Shown: one piece after another, positions 62,148 to 64,000 of the stretch
Layout of the letters: each line of letters begins with the position of its first letter
Position numbering within the stretch: the first letter of the stretch is position 1
Assembly: GCA_902729315.2 (NCBI GenBank)
Contig: LR746274.1
Span: 7,623,037-7,687,036 of the forward strand
Source of the DNA: Spirodela intermedia
Lineage: Eukaryota; Streptophyta; Magnoliopsida; Alismatales; Araceae
Direction: 5' to 3'
Length of the DNA: 64,000 nt
Translations under genes and position numbers: made by a program
The notes under the pieces: model-generated
What the model was told of the DNA's origin: nothing
The model's database searches: none
What the model saw: the letters and a program-made list of their open reading frames with translations, nothing else

Positions 62148-62999
62148 ATGGCGTTTTCCGCTCTCCTCAGATCTGCAGCGCCGCTGAGCGACGGGTGCCG
62201 CGAGGTTGTGCCGCGCTCTTCGTCCAACGTGGCTCACGCCGTCGGGGCCCTCAAGGTTCGGTCGGTTGTATCCCATTGCCGCAGCGGCGTGCTTGGAGCT
62301 GCCGTCTGGTTTCATTCTATTATTTGTGTGCTTGGGATGAGATGTTTCTCCGTTTTGATCCGCTTTGACTTCCTCTGCTTCTGGTGCTAGTTTCTACTCT
62401 GACTCGGGGAATGACTTGTCCATTTTTAGTACGTCCGTCTTTTTCGAATTTTATTGTTGTATCAGGAATTTATTTGAACGGTCAAATTTACGTGTATCGC
62501 TGTCGCGCTATTGTGATTCACGATGATTCTTTTCTTCGACTGTTCAAGTTCGATTAACGGTAATATGAAGTGGATTCCCCTTTCTGGTTACAGTTACCAT
62601 CCAGCTTTGAGTCCTTTACGCGCCGCCGGTTGAGCATATTCGGTTCGGCCATTTCCCCTGTACAGACGCTTTCATTACAGTTAAGATATCCTCCAGCTTC
62701 TCCTTTTATGTTTAATTTACATGCACGGGGAAAGCTATCTAGCATCATATGTTTACTGATCGTTCCATTCATGCACTGCACCAGAAAGTTTAATTGCAGA
62801 ACTCATCAGCCTGTGAAGGCCACCGTTACTGAAGCCCCCCCTCAAGTCCAGAGTAAGACATCTGACAGTCGCGCCATCAGATTCATGCGTTATAAGTTAA
62901 TTACCGTACAGGAGTTTTGAAGTGTTCTCTAACCTCCATATTTTTAATATCTTTCTGTAGATATATCGAGCGGTGGGAAGACCAAAGTTGGCGTAAATG
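62148..62999 (+). CDS. GAPCP: Plastidial glyceraldehyde-3-phosphate dehydrogenase GAPCp, 5' exons 1-4 (partial)
   Basis: GAPCp oxidises glyceraldehyde-3-phosphate with NAD+ and phosphate to 1,3-bisphosphoglycerate in plastid glycolysis (family knowledge). Exons in the window: 62148-62255, 62594-62679, 62800-62852, 62961-62999, with all GT-AG junctions in phase, giving 95 residues. The start MAFSALLRSAA is the GAPCp-type transit peptide beginning. Exons 2-3 give the Ser/Arg-rich transit region and then QPVKATVTEAP, as in the mature N-terminus region of Arabidopsis GAPCP. Exon 4 encodes ISSGGKTKVGVNG, which enters the NAD-binding fold; the family sequence continues with FGRIGR in the next exon, right of the window. 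The exon 2 donor (CA|GTTAAG) was chosen because the alternative GTACAG donor at 62660 gives a stop in exon 3. Catalytic Cys and substrate-binding regions lie outside. Confidence 0.92.
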
Positions 63000-64000
63000 G
63001 TGAGTCAGGCTTATGTTCTCCCATGATCAAGTTTTCTTACAAAGACGTGGTTTGGTTTTTTACATGATATTTACGTGCTTTGTTTTTTCTTCAAGTTTTC
63101 ATTGTAAACTGCGTTCTGTTGGACAATACTATGGTATACGACTCGAAGCTTCTTTATTAAAAGTGGAATACATAACCAGGGGAGGAATTATTTTTAATAC
63201 TCTGAAACATACCCAAAACATGTCTAGTGGGAAACAGATTTTCGCATTATTTTTCTCTCTGCTGGCAAAGTCTTGGTGGGTGAGCTTCTTATAATAACTT
63301 TTTTCGTATTGAAATGTCCTGAAATTTTTTTCCTGATTATATGCATGTCTTAGCAACTTTCCAAATATGATGTTTTGACATCTTTCCCTTCCTTTGTAGA
63401 AGAGTAAGAAAAAAAGAAATAAGCTAGAATCTTGGCGTTCCAGTTTATATGAAATAATTTAACGTGAACAAATCCTTTAGAATTTCGAAAAGAATGAGAC
63501 GTGGTGGAGTTCTGTTTTATATATATACATACATACATAGATACATATATGGAAAAGTCATGTTGCATTCTATTGAAACAATTTTTATGCTCCTTCCAAT
63601 GGAATTATCTATTGCTTTTATCTAAGTGGACTTCGGTTTGTTGAGGAATTATCATCTGATTACCGCTCCATGTCCCAGACCACATGAGCCAAAAGCTATT
63701 TATTTGATGAAAGAGTTTTTTTCATTTTTTTCCTCCCTATTTTGTTTGTTCTTCTATTCTCATCACAGTGCCATACCTTTTGGGGAATCCAGCATGAGCC
63801 ATGGACTGACTTGTCGTTATGAATGATGCATTATTTATCTATGGTGTTAGGGCCTCTTGTAGATGATTGATTTTTCTTCTGTGTAAACGCTAACTACACA
63901 AGGTTGTGATAAAAAAGTTTTGCAAATTTCCGTTTGGAAGGCTTTTTATTCACTGTTGGAAGAAAGATATTTCGTTTGAATGTCGAATTTCTTAGATACC
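63000..64000 (+). other. Intron 4 of GAPCp running to the window edge
   Basis: At least 1 kb of AT-rich intron after the donor G|GTGAGT at 62999/63000. It contains a TA/CATA microsatellite at about 63517-63550. I found no acceptor followed by the expected FGRIGR coding. Confidence 0.75.

Overview
The window is nuclear DNA from a flowering plant. Every recognisable gene is a plant family, most genes have GT-AG introns with T-rich acceptor tracts, and (GA)n/(CT)n microsatellites are very frequent. Three genes have strongly GC-rich coding sequence (O-fucosyltransferase, P-loop kinase-like, CERBERUS/LIN-like), while the VPS52 and TLC-domain genes have AT-rich introns. This mixed composition suggests a monocot or an early-diverging angiosperm, but that is inference only; no species is claimed.

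Layout. 1-24297 (minus): the 5' two thirds of VPS52, a GARP/EARP tethering-complex subunit. Fifteen exons encode 466 residues and the gene runs off the left edge. 24390-24462 (plus): a tRNA-Lys(UUU) gene, divergent from VPS52 with 92 bp between them. 24.5-26.6 kb: AT-rich spacer, then GA-rich satellite. 26600-27931 (minus): an intronless O-fucosyltransferase of the OFUT23 type whose stop codon touches the GA satellite. 28951-30758: two near-identical ~258-bp direct copies carrying a small ORF, intact in one copy and frameshifted in the other. 31791-32369 (plus): an intronless P-loop (AAA_33-type) protein behind ~330 bp of GA-rich sequence. 32.4-40.8 kb: AT-rich gene-poor spacer with microsatellites. 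42638-46656 (plus): an eight-exon TLC-domain membrane protein with one GC-AG intron. 46.7-55.2 kb: gene-poor spacer. 55243-60252 (plus): a six-exon, 956-residue CERBERUS/LIN-like armadillo-fold protein with no U-box or WD40 region. 62148-62999 (plus): the first four exons of plastidial GAPDH (GAPCp), running off the right edge.

The genes do not form a pathway or cluster. They are ordinary, independently transcribed plant genes: endosome-to-Golgi tethering, Golgi glycosylation, ER/membrane lipid-type protein, ubiquitin-ligase-like scaffold, plastid glycolysis. I assembled the exon models by eye, checking codon phase across every junction and comparing with remembered family sequences. No search or RNA evidence was available. 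I found no convincing new multi-gene system. The least ordinary items are the duplicated small ORF, the U-box-less LIN-like gene, the GC-AG intron and the GA-satellite blocks pressed against two genes.
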